Shown: positions 24,517 to 36,580 of the stretch, one piece after another
How positions within the stretch are numbered: the first letter of the stretch is position 1
How the letters are laid out: each line of letters begins with the position of its first letter
DNA from: Lepidodermella squamata
Lineage: Eukaryota > Gastrotricha
Reading direction: 5' to 3'
DNA: 64,000 nucleotides
Assembly (NCBI GenBank): GCA_047495785.1
Contig: JBLDXI010000019.1
Location: forward strand, 1,922,001 to 1,986,000
Program-made: the position numbers and the translations under genes
Notes under the pieces: generated by a model
What the model was told of the DNA's origin: nothing
Database searches by the model: none
Seen by the model: the letters and a program-made list of their open reading frames with translations, nothing else

Positions 24517-25268
24517 TAAAGTACGGATGACAATTTGTTTGCCTCGCATTTTTTTAATAACTCCGTAACCATGAGGAATTTTTGGAGCGGGTTTCACCAG
24601 TCGATAGATCTAGTCTGTTGTAAACTTTCCTAAAATCCTCGTTAAATTGGGATAAAATTTGAGAAATTGGTGGCGAAAATGCTTCTTGTGAGTTTTGGTG
24701 AAAAAGTTCATTTTTGAAAAATGCTATTTTCCAGGTTTTAGCGTTTTTTGTCATTTTCCTGTAGTAAAGCTAAATTGGACCATATTCTTAGCAGGGAGTG
24801 ATGCCAATACCACCCCGTTAACCGATACTTTCACTTTGAACCGGGCAGAAACGTTTCTGAATAACGAAATGAGATCCAAATGGATTTTGACATTTTTGTT
24901 GGAATGCACCAATTTTGCAAAGCTGCAAGTTTCGGGTTGAGCAAGTGTTTATTTTTGTGAAAATCGGCAGCATTTATGAATAGTGGACCACCTCTCGACA
25001 AAATCTGAACCCTCTGACAAGAAAAATGATTGCCACAAGTCACATCGGATGCAAAATAGCATTTTTCAAAAATGAACTTTTTCACCAAAACTCACAAGAA
25101 GCATTTTCGCCATCAATTTCTCAAATTTTATCCAAATTTAACGAGGATTTTAGGAAATTTTACAACAGACTAAATCTATCGACTGGTGAAACCCGCTCCA
25201 AAAAGTTCCTCATGATTATGGATTTATTAAAAAAATGCGAGGCAAAAAAATTGTCATCCGTACTTTAT
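24517..25268. mobile_element. foldback MITE with arms of about 210 bases
   Basis: The left arm (24517-24733) and right arm (25057-25268) are inverted copies that match well over their full length. Examples are AAGTACGGATGACAATTT at the outer ends and GAAAAATGCTATTTT at the inner ends. A central spacer of about 320 bases is unrelated to the arms. The outer ends adjoin TA dinucleotides on both sides, which would suit a Tc1/mariner-like origin, but this is not proven. The two similar 65-90-residue reading frames in the arms are a by-product of the inverted repeat. Confidence 0.75.
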
Positions 25269-25689
25269 AAGGACCAATCTTTCTGGGGTCATTGACCCAT
25301 TGCAAATTGCAATTATGGTTGAATCTTTTCTAAAATACCTTTCTGTCCGAAATAGGACCAGTGGACTGAAGCGCCCTGAAGGCATCATATTCTGAAGGTC
25401 CCATGATAATTTGGATTGCACCATCTTGTCCGGTCGTATTGTTCTAAGAGACATATTCAAAAAAACATGCGAGACATTGAAAAATAAAAATAATTTTTAG
25501 TATTTAGTTTTTGGCGAGGCAATACAAATTATGGCTAATTTTTGCAGAAAATTGCTGCATTAACTTTCCTCTTCATAGTTAATCTGATCTCTATTCGGCA
25601 AATAGAAGAGTTTGCAATTTATTGAGGCATAACAAGATGAATAATATTTAGGATGTTTAGGATTTAGGAACTTCTTATAAATGGCGCCG

Positions 25690-26500
25690 GTCGAATGACA
25701 TTTCGGCCAACAACTTTTTGGCCGCGACTTCTCAGCCCCGATTTTTCAGTCCCGTCAATTGAGCCGGAAGAAAATTCAGCCCGCGACATAAGAGCCCATA
25801 TTTAAATAAAAAAGAGCGACATTTTAGCCGCGACAATTCAGCGAGCGACGTTTCAGCCCAAAATGTTTATTCCAAAGACGACAATTCCGCATTCGACATT
25901 TTAGCCAGTGGCAATTCAGCCCTAATTACTCTCAATACGGCTATTAAATGTTAACATAATTGAGCAAATATTACTTACAGAAATAAATGTTGCGATCTGG
26001 TTCAATCGAATTGGTTCCAATCGCTGAGGCGATATCACCAACCCCAACTATTGCTATGCTGTCTCTATACAGGGCGTTTATGTTTTCGATAAGATATTTT
26101 CCTATTCCCAGTCCCTTGTCCCTTTAGCCCTTTCCAATCTTCTTCTCGGCGAACAAAGTCGCAGGTTTTTTCCAAGTCCAGAGAGAAGAACGAATAACAA
26201 AGTTAAAACATAGGATAACATGATCCCTACAAATATCAGTAATCCTAAGCAATGCAGTTGAATGACTGTTTAGGTTGGGACTGAATTGAAGTTTGCTTTT
26301 CTGTCGCCTGCTGAAACGTGGTCATATTTTTATTTATTATGGGCTGAATTGTCGTCAGCTGAAATGTCGCCGAAATGTTCTGGAATTTTGGCTGAGTTGT
26401 CGCAGGCTGAATTGTCGTTCAGTTGTTTGGGATGAATTGTCATTTGGCTGAATAGTCTGGCCGGAATAGTCGCGGCTGAAATGTCTTGTGCTGTATTGAC
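25690..26500. mobile_element. array-ended inverted element, word CGACAATTCAGCC
   Basis: The left 230 bases hold about ten degenerate copies of a 13-base word close to CGACAATTCAGCC, all in one orientation (for example GCGACATTTTAGCC, GCGACAATTCAGCG). The right 165 bases (26336-26500) hold a similar array in the opposite orientation (GGCTGAATTGTCG, GGCTGAAATGTCG). About 410 bases between them lack the word. Copies are spaced irregularly at roughly 15-30 bases, so this is not a simple satellite. It has no coding capacity. Confidence 0.7.
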
Positions 26501-26988
26501 GAAGAACATTGCGTCAATTTTCAACCTTGCAAAATATCTAACAAAAGGCGTGTAACGCAACTAACGTAAAACGCGATTTTCTTTTCATTTTCATCGACGT
26601 TTTCATCCGATCTCAGAATTCCTAGTTATAAATGCTCAATATCTCAGCGCCTAAATTGAACGAGTTGGTACTGACCTTCCTTGTCATTTAAAAAACGATT
26701 TTCGAATTCCGTAAAAAGGGAGTTGTAGCTCAGGTAGCCAGGAGTGTTCCACTGAAAATCGTTTTTCTGATGTGAAATCGACCAGAAGGCGACTTTTACG
26801 GCTAAGCTACCCAACGCCCAAATCATTGAAAATCATCGTATTCGTTTACTTAAATTTGTCCAAGACTTTCTTTATTCTATTTTTCTATCTGTCCATACAT
26901 ATTTCACTCACATACATTAAAGGTTATGAAGGTCGCAATTCAAAAATGTCAACGTTTATTTATGATTTCTCGCCATTCTATGGATAAT

Positions 26989-29332
26989 TCACCGCGGCAA
27001 ACAAGAACCAATTTTCTGCCGAACATCGCCGATAGTTGATTCAAAAGGAGGCGTTCCAGTTCTATTGGACCCCGAGTCTGATTCCCACAGTTTTCCGCAC
27101 AGAAGCCGCCAACCTGCGCGTTTCGTGTAGTACATGGCGTAACGATCAGGCGCAAATTTGCTGGCCCGTTCTGCCGCGGATGTGAACGGACTGGCGTAGC
27201 GCTGCCATCGCGAATAAAACGCAACCTGATCAGCCACATCGGCCGTAGTGACAGATTTTAGTCTCGAAAGTTCGATGAAAGCTGAGAAGAACTCGGGTTC
27301 GATTTCATAGCCGTGCTCGTAAGCTGGGTTGATTTCCTTCTGCCAATTGTAATAACTCAACAGCTCAGTAGAAGTTTCGTCCATTGTTGATAGGCGTTTC
27401 AATAACGCAGCTAGCTGTTCCATTTGCGTATCGAACTGCTTCATGTTGATGTAGCTTCCATCGGGGAAGAAATCGCTGTAGTTACCACCCCCGTAAACAA
27501 CAGGGATCGACCCAGCAATGAAGTTGGCGTAGAATGCACGGAAAGCTTTTTCCGATATGTAACCTTCGCATAGCGTGTTTTCGAGGCCGAAAGCGAACCG
27601 ATACTGTGAGAAGAAATCAGTTTGGCCTTTGGCTTCCCAAATTTTGTCAACGTCTCCAGAACCACCGCATTTGCCGAAAATGTCGACCGAGATACCGAGC
27701 CGGTTCAAGGTTTTCACGAGTTCCATTCGCTGAGATCTTGCCCTAAATAAAGTAAAAGGAAAGCCATCATTTGAATTGAGGGATTCAAATGAACCGCTCA
27801 CTTCCAGCTAAATGGGTTAACTTTTGGACCAAACCATGTTCTTTCGCTAAGGGTCGGATGAGCTACCGGAAGGTAAAAGTGAACTTGGTGCAAAACGCCG
27901 GCAAAACTGGGCAGGTCGAAAATCGTCAGAGGACTAGTTTTGAATATTTGGGCGGATTTTATACCAAAAATTAATTTAGACCATTCTCCATCGAATATAT
28001 ATTTATAATTTATAGTAGGGTTCTCGCGTGAAAAAATTAACTGGAGAAATGCTTTACGCGCATCTTACCTTCCGAGATACGAGTGCGCGCACTCTCAACT
28101 GGCGCGCAAAATTGAAAATGCGCGTAAAACGGTTTAATTTTAATTTTTTTTTCACCCCATATCAATTTGATAGAGAATTTTCTGAATTATTCTTTGGTAT
28201 AAAAACCGCCGCGATAATCGAAAGTAACCCTTTGACATCTTGGCGCGCGGCCTGAATTTTGTTAACATTTTCGACGTGGCGTCGACGACGTCACTATAGC
28301 GGTTCACTTTTACCCTTCAATTGCGTAATCGCTTGCGAACCTGAGGGAACTACGATGGACCCAGAATTGAGCTTTTTCTAATATTGAAAATCCATTGCTA
28401 ATTCAGAAATTTCCATTTTCGGAATCAAGATGGGAAATAGGTAAAACACCTATTGGAATCGATCGATTTCTATACCCTAACTCCAACATGGCTTGGAACG
28501 GAAAGTGTAAGGACTATCGGAAATCACTAATGGACTGTGAAATCTGGCACGCTTACGCTCAATTTCTCTATCAATTCAAGGCCAGAAACATATCCATTTT
28601 AACGTGCTGAAATATTTCTTACCCGCAATTGCTGACTATCCAGACAGCGTCCTTCGGTCGAGATTTGAAATTTCTCGCCCAATTCCTGATTTTCGCATTC
28701 CATTCATTCAGATCTAGAGGAGTTGTCGACCGCCGCAGATGGCCGTAGGGGTAGTAAATGTCATTGGTTTTCGCGAACGACATGGTCCAGTTGAACAGCG
28801 CCACGAATCGCGAATCAGGCGAAAAGTTCATCGGCGATTCGTGCGTGAAGTAAACCCATCGTTGAAAGCGATGCCTCACCTTCGGCAAATCTCCGTCAAT
28901 ATTAGGCCCATGAAAAATCAAAGCGCTAGCGTTGTCGACGTATTGCCGGTTTCGCGTGAATAAACACCGGCGCGCGTTGTTGTAAGCCTCCAGCTCGACG
29001 TATGGCCCTTGGTTAAAGGCGAAGTGATCGGCCCATCCCAAGTCGAAAAAGTCTGTCCATAATAGGACGGTTTTCGTCGGAATGTCAGCTTCATTATTGT
29101 CGTGGTACCGCGGCGTTGGTTCGTACTGCCAGTTGGGAAGAAAGACTGGCACTATCGCGGCATCATCGTCGTAGTAAGCACCCGCCAGCGATTTGATACG
29201 ATCGAATTTGTTAACTGAACTCGTAACAAAAAGCCATCCCAGGACGACAACCGAGGCGAATAGAGGTAAAATATAGCGAAGTTTTGGAAATGGGTATCTA
29301 TGATACCCGACTTTAATAGTTAGCAGCGTCAT
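26989..29332 (-). CDS. GT10 alpha-1,3-fucosyltransferase
   Basis: Exons 29332-28623 and 27742-26989 give 487 residues. The start is the ATG that directly precedes a basic tail and a membrane anchor (LPLFASVVVLGWLFV). The catalytic domain carries classic GT10 signatures: the acceptor-side FTHESPMNF and IYYPYGHL, then WIVSNCG, SVDIFGKCGG, and the GDP-fucose-binding FGLENTLCEGYISEKAF followed by IPVVYGGGNYSDFFP. GT10 enzymes in the Golgi transfer fucose from GDP-fucose to GlcNAc or Glc in alpha-1,3/4 linkage on N-glycans or glycolipids. The acceptor cannot be told from sequence. The 880-base intron holds no exon and is rich in GCGC words near 28060-28140. Neighbours on the same strand are other predicted glycan enzymes. 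Confidence 0.93.
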
Positions 29333-30783
29333 ACCGATAAAATTTTGAAGTTGAAACAAAACAGGGGAACGGAGAATGCAATAAAAAATCTATTATTTTG
29401 AAGTAGATCGTGACTGATTGATCGCGTGCGTATCGAATGGATTGACTGAAACACTTTTATCGTAAAGACAGATGAAGTAGGTGTTTTTTCTCGATTCGAA
29501 TCAAATTTTCAGTTATGAATATTTGCACAGCTAAAAATGAGGCTCCACCACTAGAATTTAGCGTCTGGGCACTAAAATTTTCTTTGCGACTTCGGCGTTT
29601 TCGTTCTATTATCGATACTGATGCCCTCCCTGAACCTGATATTATTTATTTTAGCTACATGGTGCCCTATAAGCTATGTAGTAAAATAATCGATAATAAA
29701 CCGATTGATATTATCGGAAAATGATTTATTTGTGAAATTGAAACGATCTTGTCCTAACTAAATCTGTCCTGCAATTATATAACGTGTCCCAGAAATGCGC
29801 GACTATTTTTTAATTTGGCAACTTTTCGTATTCAACTAATTTTTTTTCAAATTGAATTTGTCAAGAGAAATTCCAGATCTTTTATCGCAGCCGTTTAACC
29901 AAATAAATAAATAAATAAAAAAAATACGGAGAATACCCGAAAAGCCCCGATGGTAACTGGTTCGGTAATTGTCGGTATTTCACCCAACTCACCCAATTAG
30001 ACCAAATTTCTCCGGGGTTTTTAATCCCATTAACATGTGACATTCTTGATTACTATTATTGTTATTTTTTGAATTTTTCTAAATTTTTATTAGCCATGAG
30101 ATGTATGGCTTCGTCTCTTATTTTAGATTCACGCTGGTCTGCCGTTACTTATGGGACACGATGTAAGTTGTTTTCCCTAACAGCTTTAAAATAAATGAAT
30201 AAATCGATAATTGGAATCGATAGTGAAATCGGCTCTACAGGCTGAACTAGAAAAGCAAGTTCCCGATCCGATGCTAAGGCAGCGTTAGACTGAGTTTTCA
30301 AGTAAACAAAAAAACTAGAGCAGTCCAGAGCCAGAGCCAATCAAAAGGTTTTCTACCCATTTTCAAGCGTCATGTTGGTTACGACTGAATTCCCGCTTTT
30401 GAAGGCGGTGATACTGTTGATAGGTATGTCATTAAACGAAAAACGGCTGTATTGGCATCTAAGACCGCTGAGGCAATCTTTTCAAACAGGAACTGCGATA
30501 GCTCTCACCTATATGGCATCGACAAATCATGAGCAGATAAACTTCGACTTTATTGGAGGTAAATGTTGAGCAAAATAGATCGATCAGATTAATCTTTCAC
30601 TTTCGGTACAACCTTGCTGAGAAAATATCTGTCAATTTCAAGGCGGTTAACGCGTTGCAGCCACTGATCCATAGCCCTGGGTATGACGGATGTAGTTGGT
30701 ATCTTTCCACCGCACGTCTCGTCAGATTGGATAGCCTGACCTGCAATCAAAATTGAAGTTTCATGAACTGAGGGAATTAAGAA
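29333..30783. other. intergenic region with dispersed repeats
   Basis: No gene is supported. The region contains a copy of a dispersed repeat (about 29515-29730) shared with 21600-22030. It also holds a roughly 390-base MITE (29776-30163), listed separately. The rest is unremarkable. Confidence 0.45.
29776..30163 (+). mobile_element. MITE of the GTGTCCCAGAA family, copy 1
   Basis: The left end reads CGTGTCCCAGAAATGCGCGAC and the right end is the imperfect inverse, TTACTTATGGGACACGATG. Inside is a segment with TTCGGTAATTGTCGGTATTT and ACCAAATTTCTCCGGGG. Related copies occur in minus orientation at 32754-33138 and about 43262-43490, and in fragments around 31170-32341. It has no coding capacity. 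Confidence 0.65.
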
Positions 30784-33700
30784 TTAGGAATTACGCAGCA
30801 ATCCCACGAAACCGGCCAGTCTTATAACCAGACAATGATTGTCGTTGAGCCCAGCAGTGAAAATCAAGCTGTCGACAGATTCCATGAACAAACCTGTGCT
30901 GAACAGAAGCGGCTTATTCGTTCGCCACTCGGCACTTGGCACGTTGATCATGGTATCTGGGTCGATGAATATCGGCGATGTCACTAGGGCAACTCGGTTG
31001 TACCTTGCATTAATCAATGTCAGCTGGGCTGCGTATTCTGCAATAGAAATTGCAACATGCAGTGTTTCAAATTGCGCCGCGAAAGCTGCGAAATCGAGAG
31101 TTCCCATATTCTTTCACCTGGTTGGATCACATTTCTTTGGATTTTTTTTAATCCCATTCACAAGAGACATACAGTGTGCCCCATAAGTAACGCAAGCAAA
31201 GAAAATACACGGAAAATATTTCCCACACAAAATAGCCATATTAATAAATAGTTGCGCGACTTCTGGGACACGCTGTACTTGATTACTACTATCACGGCAT
31301 TTTCGATTTTTTTTTCTAAGATTTTTCTCGCTATGGGTGTATTTTTTTATTCCCCGCCTCGCCCTGGGCAGCCCGCCGGATTTCCCGGGAAAACAATAAA
31401 AAAATCCGGGCTGGGCGGGCAATGAGCACATTTTTTTATTCGCCCGTGTTTTGGTGCGGATGAGCTAGGATTTTCTGGGATTCGCGGGAAAAAAGCAATA
31501 AAAAAATCCGGGAAACGCGGGCGCCCGAATGCATTCAGCAATACAGCCCAACTTTCCCGCGGGAAAGCGGGGAGACGCGGAATAATTATTGAATGTTAAC
31601 GGACATCGCCTGAGCGCGTTTTTAACAATGCGCGTGATTCATGCTAATCAGAAACTCTATATAGTAAATTCAAAAATAGGATGTTGTGATGCACATCGCT
31701 TCATTCTATCGACTTCTCCGAATTTTTCAAGTTTACACTAATTAGCTCTGTCAAATACGAATTCCGTTATTTGAAATCGCTTGTTTACGGCATCGATGAG
31801 GTTGTCATGGACTGGTTAATCTCCTTCGCGCTCTTCCAGGTCGTTCACCGCGTTATTGGCCCTTTTTCTTAACCCCAGGGAAATTCGAAAATCGCTTCCG
31901 TAATATGGCAATCGGTATAAAGCGATCACAGATAGGTTAGGCTGAGATGATTAAACGCGTATTCAAGTTATTCAAGTTAAATTAAGTAATTCTTATGATT
32001 TTTGTCAATTTTTTGCAGTGAAATCGCGTGCCTGAGCAATTTTTTGCTTCAACGCCCGGCTTCGCCCGGTCTCAAAAGGCCGGGCGTTACGGGCTGGGCG
32101 GGAAGTGCGGGAAACCAGAGAAAATTGCTGAATGCTCTGCGGACGACACGGGCGAGTCGGGCTGTGCGGGCAGAATAAAAAAATGTTCATGGGCAGTGCC
32201 CGGCTTTTTTGCGTTCGGGCAGGCCGGGCTGAATATAAAAATACACCCTATGAAAAGTTACTTCTCGTCTCATTTTAGTCTTTCTGATGCCATTTCCGTG
32301 CATTTCCTCTGTTTGCGTTACTTATGGGACACGCTGTATGAGTTATTCTTGAATTAATTAATGGATACTTACCAACTGAACCAATCAGGCGAGTGCTCGT
32401 ATGCGTTACAGCGAGATAGTAATCACCCTCGTAATGCACGAATGAAGAGCCACCGCGAAGAAACAAATGATCGGTGCCACCGTTTTCACTGCCTATAACA
32501 AAGCGGCAATGGACAATCCTTGCATCGTCGTCGCGGTAAGGCTTAAATTCGCATTCCATAACGCGGAATTTGGGAATGATTTCGTAGATTATCCGCAGCT
32601 TGCCGTTGTAGATCCAAGGTGCCCAATTTTTAGCCGCGCTGGGGAGTTTGAGCGTATCGCTTGCTTTGATAGAATACAGCACGTTGTCGTCCATTGACCA
32701 TAGGAAGACACGCCTTGGAAAATTATTCAAATGAATGTTCAGCATTAACAAAATACAGCATGCCCCATACTTAAGTAACGCAAGCAAAGAAAATACACGA
32801 AAAAGGGTTCAGAAGCTCTAAAATTAGAGACGAAGTCACATGTCATGGTCAGAATATTTTTAGAAAAAAATAAAAAGAATAACAGTCAACTGTGCGACGG
32901 GTTCACGAGATTTAAAAATTCCGGAGAAATTTGGTCCAACCGGGAAAAATACCGAAAATTACCGAGCAAGTTACCATCGGAATTTTCCAGATTGTCCCCG
33001 TAAATTGGCGATTACTTCGCTTAAATCGCGGATAAAAGATGAAATAATCTAGCGGTAGGGTTAATTCATATAAAATCAGTGGAATTTTCTTCAAAAATTT
33101 GCCAAACTAAATAATCGTAGCGCAGCTTCTGGGACACGCTAGAATTAGTAAAGCAAACCCATGTAACCCACTTCTCAAGAAAAATCTTGCCAAAATATAA
33201 AGTGTCACATGAGAACAGAATAGAAGTACGTTACTTGACGATGGAATTATAAAAATCTGGAGAAATTTGGCACAACGGGATAAAATACCGAAAATTACCG
33301 AACCAGTTACCATCGGGGTTTTCCGGGTTTTCTTATTTAATTTTTCATTTCCACATAAAACCGTGGATGGAAGATTTTCCCGTCTCATTTTAGTTTAATT
33401 TCTAACTAAAATTCTAAGGATGTGCCATGTAGACACCTTAAATTTGCTCCAGAATTAGATTTACCCAAATAATGATTTGTCGGGTTTACTATCTTTCCTA
33501 CAATATCAATAATATTATTTGTATAATATCAATTCATTTTTATTACGACGCTATTGATTTGATACCCGAATTTACCTCAAAAACTTGGTGCCGTAATAAT
33601 GAGCATTTGTGAACGCGATGAAAGCCGTGCCGTTGAGCTCGAACATCCGCGCATCTTCCGGCCCGGTATACACCGGCTGTTGAATGACACTCGGAATGCC

Positions 33701-34258
33701 AAGCAGATCACCTGAGCGCGGTACAACCTGCATATCACGATCTAGTTTCACGGTGTACATGAAGCTGTCCTGGTAACGATTGAATTTGATGTCTTTGCTT
33801 AGCCGGTTCCAGACTCGAATAGCACACAAAATTTCGCCGTTATGCGGCATGCATGGGCCTTGCATCGGATACGGCCCGTTGCCGTTGATTAGCCACTTTT
33901 CCGAAGCTCTCACGTGATCGGCGAACATGTTTCGCACGTGGTTGTTGACCGTAGGCGTAAAGTCGAACAGAATTGAGGTAGTGACGAATGATGGCGGAGA
34001 TTCCTTGATCTTGTTGCAAGTTTCTGGGTTGACATGCACGCCGCTGAGATTGAATTTGAAATGCCGATTGCCGACTGCCGCTACTAAGAAGTTGCCAGCT
34101 CCAGCTTCCCTCGGTGACCTGGAAAATGTGCTGTTTTGAGGAGATAATAGCACACTTAAGGAATCGCAACCCTTTCGCCATAGACAGAGCGACATCATAG
34201 CAGTTGAGACGATCATGAGCAAAGTTAGAGACAGTCTGGGGCATTTTGAAAATGCCAT
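30784..34258 (-). CDS. GH130-like five-bladed propeller type II membrane protein
   Basis: Exons 34258-33576, 32713-32373 and 31085-30784 give 441 residues with frame kept across both introns. An N-terminal anchor (LSLTLLMIVSTAMMSLCLW) is followed by a domain with YTGPEDARMFELNGTAFIAFTN, KNWAPWIYNGKLRIIYEI and FLRGGSSFVHYEGDYYLAVTH. A glycine-containing FSTGLF and FTAGLNDNHCLVIRL come near the end. The GPED-R signature and repeated blade phrases resemble GH130 mannoside phosphorylases and related eukaryotic mannosyl- or galactosyltransferase-like proteins. The family call is an inference. It probably acts in the Golgi lumen. Both introns (863 and 1287 bases) are enlarged by mobile elements. 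It sits amid other predicted glycan enzymes on the same strand. Confidence 0.65.
31336..32247. mobile_element. 912-base nested element with 5-base target duplication
   Basis: The ends are inverted (GGTGTATTTTT at the left, AAAAATACACC at the right). They are flanked by the direct repeat CTATG at 31331-31335 and 32248-32252. Both subterminal regions are GC-rich and carry short degenerate words such as GCCCGG followed by T- or A-runs, in opposite orientations. The element interrupts a copy of the GTGTCCCAGAA-family MITE, whose continuation is recognisable on both sides. The whole lies in the second intron of the GH130-like gene. Confidence 0.75.
32754..33138 (-). mobile_element. MITE of the GTGTCCCAGAA family, copy 2
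   Basis: Inside the first intron of the GH130-like gene. The left boundary is ACAGCATGCCCCATACTTAA and the right boundary is CTTCTGGGACACGCT, inverted relative to each other. The interior has ACCGAAAATTACCGAGCAAG, which matches the copy at 29776-30163 on the other strand. A further partial copy of the interior follows at about 33240-33330. Confidence 0.65.
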
Positions 34259-34941
34259 AGTTGAGTATTTTAAAGATTCCTAAAGTCAATAGAGAGAATG
34301 GCGATATTAATTTGGGATCTGGATCTATATTTGAATCGCGTTAAGATTTTGGCGAATTTATAACATATTGAATATTGTATCATATGAAGTAATGACCTCT
34401 TTATTATTTCAAATCTATTATGATGCTTTGCCCTCAATTATTATTTCAAATCAATCGAATTTAAAAGTAGAAATGCCGTTTTTTACTATCGTTTTTTACT
34501 ATAACACCCTGTGCGAAAAACGATTCTTACCCATTCACAAAATTTACGAGCAATAAAAATCAGTCACCCTGTCATTTTTTTTATCAATGAAAAATTTCAA
34601 AAAATGTCGAAATTGATGTTATATGATTGTGTTTTTTAACCATAACCAATCGAATATTGAATTATTTGAACCAATTGAACCAATTAAATTATTTGCAATT
34701 TCGACCATGTAGGCATCTATTTCGGGATGGAATTTTACGCGGCCATTTCATATGCATAAAATGCCTATTTATTTAGCCATGAAAATTCTGCCCGATTTTC
34801 TTATTGATTCTGTTCTGATCATATTAACTTTGAAAATATGGCGTAGTCACGATTAAACAAATAACTAAAACATCTTCCGCTCAACTTTAGTTTTACTTTG
34901 AAAAAATCGTTAAAGCCTGAAGACAATCAAATCTGAACTGC
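34259..34941. other. 680-base intergenic region, nothing recognised
   Basis: AT-rich sequence between the GH130-like and STELLO-like genes, with no convincing reading frame, repeat boundary or RNA gene. Confidence 0.4.
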
Positions 34942-36322
34942 TCAAATTTCAGCCAACTCTGTTAATATTTTACAGTAAGCGCAAATCTCGGGATGATTTT
35001 TCCTTGTCGATTCCGAATTTTTCTCAGGATATTGAGTCCGCAAAATTCTTGACAGCTTAAAAGGATGCAGTGATATCACCCGATCCAAGTCCACATTTTC
35101 AGCCGGCCGCGTCCCAACAGGCACGCCCTGGACGAAATTTCGAGAATTATCAATAATGCCGACTTCTGCCGTTGCGTTGAGGCACGCGAATGCTGTTGGA
35201 ATTGCAAGTTCTTGAAACAGGCGATTTTCAGCCATTATTTTGAAAATTGGCAGAATGAAGGGGAAATGGCGGCGTGAAATGTAGAAAAAATCAGCCATAC
35301 CAGACACAACTCTTCGCTGGCCGCCCGTAAATCGCGCAAGATTTTTCACACAATTATTTCCGATTTCATCACTCTGAAGTTTCTAAAGAAAAAGTGAATT
35401 AAAATTTCAAAATTTCGATTTCTAAAAATTAAAAATTCAATTTGTTAATTCAATTTTAAAATTTCAAAAAATTCCATTTCTAATATTGTAATTTGTAAAT
35501 TCAAAAATTTCAATTTCAATTAAATTTAAATCTAGCAAAAATTACTTTGAAAATCGATCTTGCTCGGCTATGGTAAGGATAAGCCCACCACCAATCAAGC
35601 GGAACGGTGCATTCGCCTGGAACATTACACGCTTTCATCCTATCAACATCATAAACACGGCTATGCGGCATTGCGTAGCTTTTTTCGAAGTCAAATGTCG
35701 AATTATTGGCCAGAAGATTCCAGAAACCAAATAAAACATCGTCATGGACTACGAATACTCCACTTATGGAATCCTTGGCAAGTTTTGACGTCTCCACAGC
35801 TTGATTAACGCATTCGTAAATTGTCTCGCCGATTCCTGGGTAGAGCGATCGTTTTGTATCGTAATTTAAATATCGATTTTCGTAATAATCGATAAAATCT
35901 TTCGATGCATTTTTGAAGTTCCGTTTCAAAGCTGAGCTGTATCTGGAGAAGTCAACCGATGGCCCGCAATAACGAATTTCGGCGAAAAATTTCGAGTATA
36001 AAGCATCGATTAGGACTGCTGATTCATAATGCTGATCCCAATTGAAGGCAACGACGAGAATTGTTGAATTTTTTAAACGGTTCAATCTGATTTTATCGAA
36101 GTTCAACGAGGAAATGTTTTGCCGTGAAAATGTGTACGTAATGTTATTGCCCCATTTTTCTGTAGCATTGCAGAATTCGATCGCAATATTATCAGCAGAT
36201 TTTGATATCGGCGATGCAATTATAGACGATTTAAACAAATTTTTCGGTCCTGTGATCGCAGTTAAGATAATAATGATCGGAGATGAGAAAATGAAAGCAA
36301 TCAACGAATAATTTGGTAGCAT
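34942..36322 (-). CDS. type II membrane protein resembling STELLO/DUF288 glycosyltransferases
   Basis: Exons 36322-35546 and 35382-34942 give 405 residues; the 163-base intron is low-complexity. An N-terminal anchor (YSLIAFIFSSPIIIILTAIT) is followed by ILVVAFNWDQHYESAVLIDAL, then VFVVHDDVLFGFWNLLANN with an Asp-Asp pair that could bind a metal or sugar nucleotide. SGMADFFYISRRHFPFI and ELAIPTAFACL come near the end. This order resembles the DUF288 family (plant STELLO proteins and worm relatives), which contains Golgi proteins of glycan synthesis. The assignment is from motif memory and moderate at best. It has the same strand and the same topology as its neighbours, supporting a role in the secretory pathway. 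Confidence 0.6.
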
Positions 36323-36580
36323 TTGTTATTTTAAATTTGAAGATATCGGATGATGACTTTAAATTATCAGGTGAGATATGCAACGCCAAAAGGTCAAACG
36401 TCTGAGCGCACAGTTCAGATTCGTTAAAGCAACCAATCCTCGAGACAGCCGAAGTGAGACCGGACTTGTACGCTGTACAATAATATACGGTACAGAAATT
36501 TTGAATCTCACTGAGAATCACTTATACTAATTACATTTTGGTCTAAAAACCGGCACTCAATCCACCGTTGATTACCCTGC

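Larger units (their letters stand above)
24055..26988. other. intergenic region made mostly of non-autonomous elements
   Basis: No gene is supported in this 2.9-kb stretch. It contains a long-arm foldback element (24517-25268) and an array-ended inverted element (about 25690-26500), both listed separately. The remaining sequence is AT-rich. Confidence 0.5.

Noticed and set aside
24554-25295. Two similar 65-90-residue reading frames on opposite strands sharing AFFKNELFHQNSQEAFSP
   Set aside because: They are the two arms of a foldback element read from each side; there is no start context, domain or other sign of coding.
25690-26500. CRISPR-like array
   Set aside because: Words are degenerate, spacing is irregular and orientation reverses; the window is eukaryotic with introns throughout.
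26330-26560. Reading frame with repeated Asp-Asn-Ser-Ala peptides
   Set aside because: The peptide repeat is a translation of the non-coding word CGACAATTCAGC at a mobile-element end.
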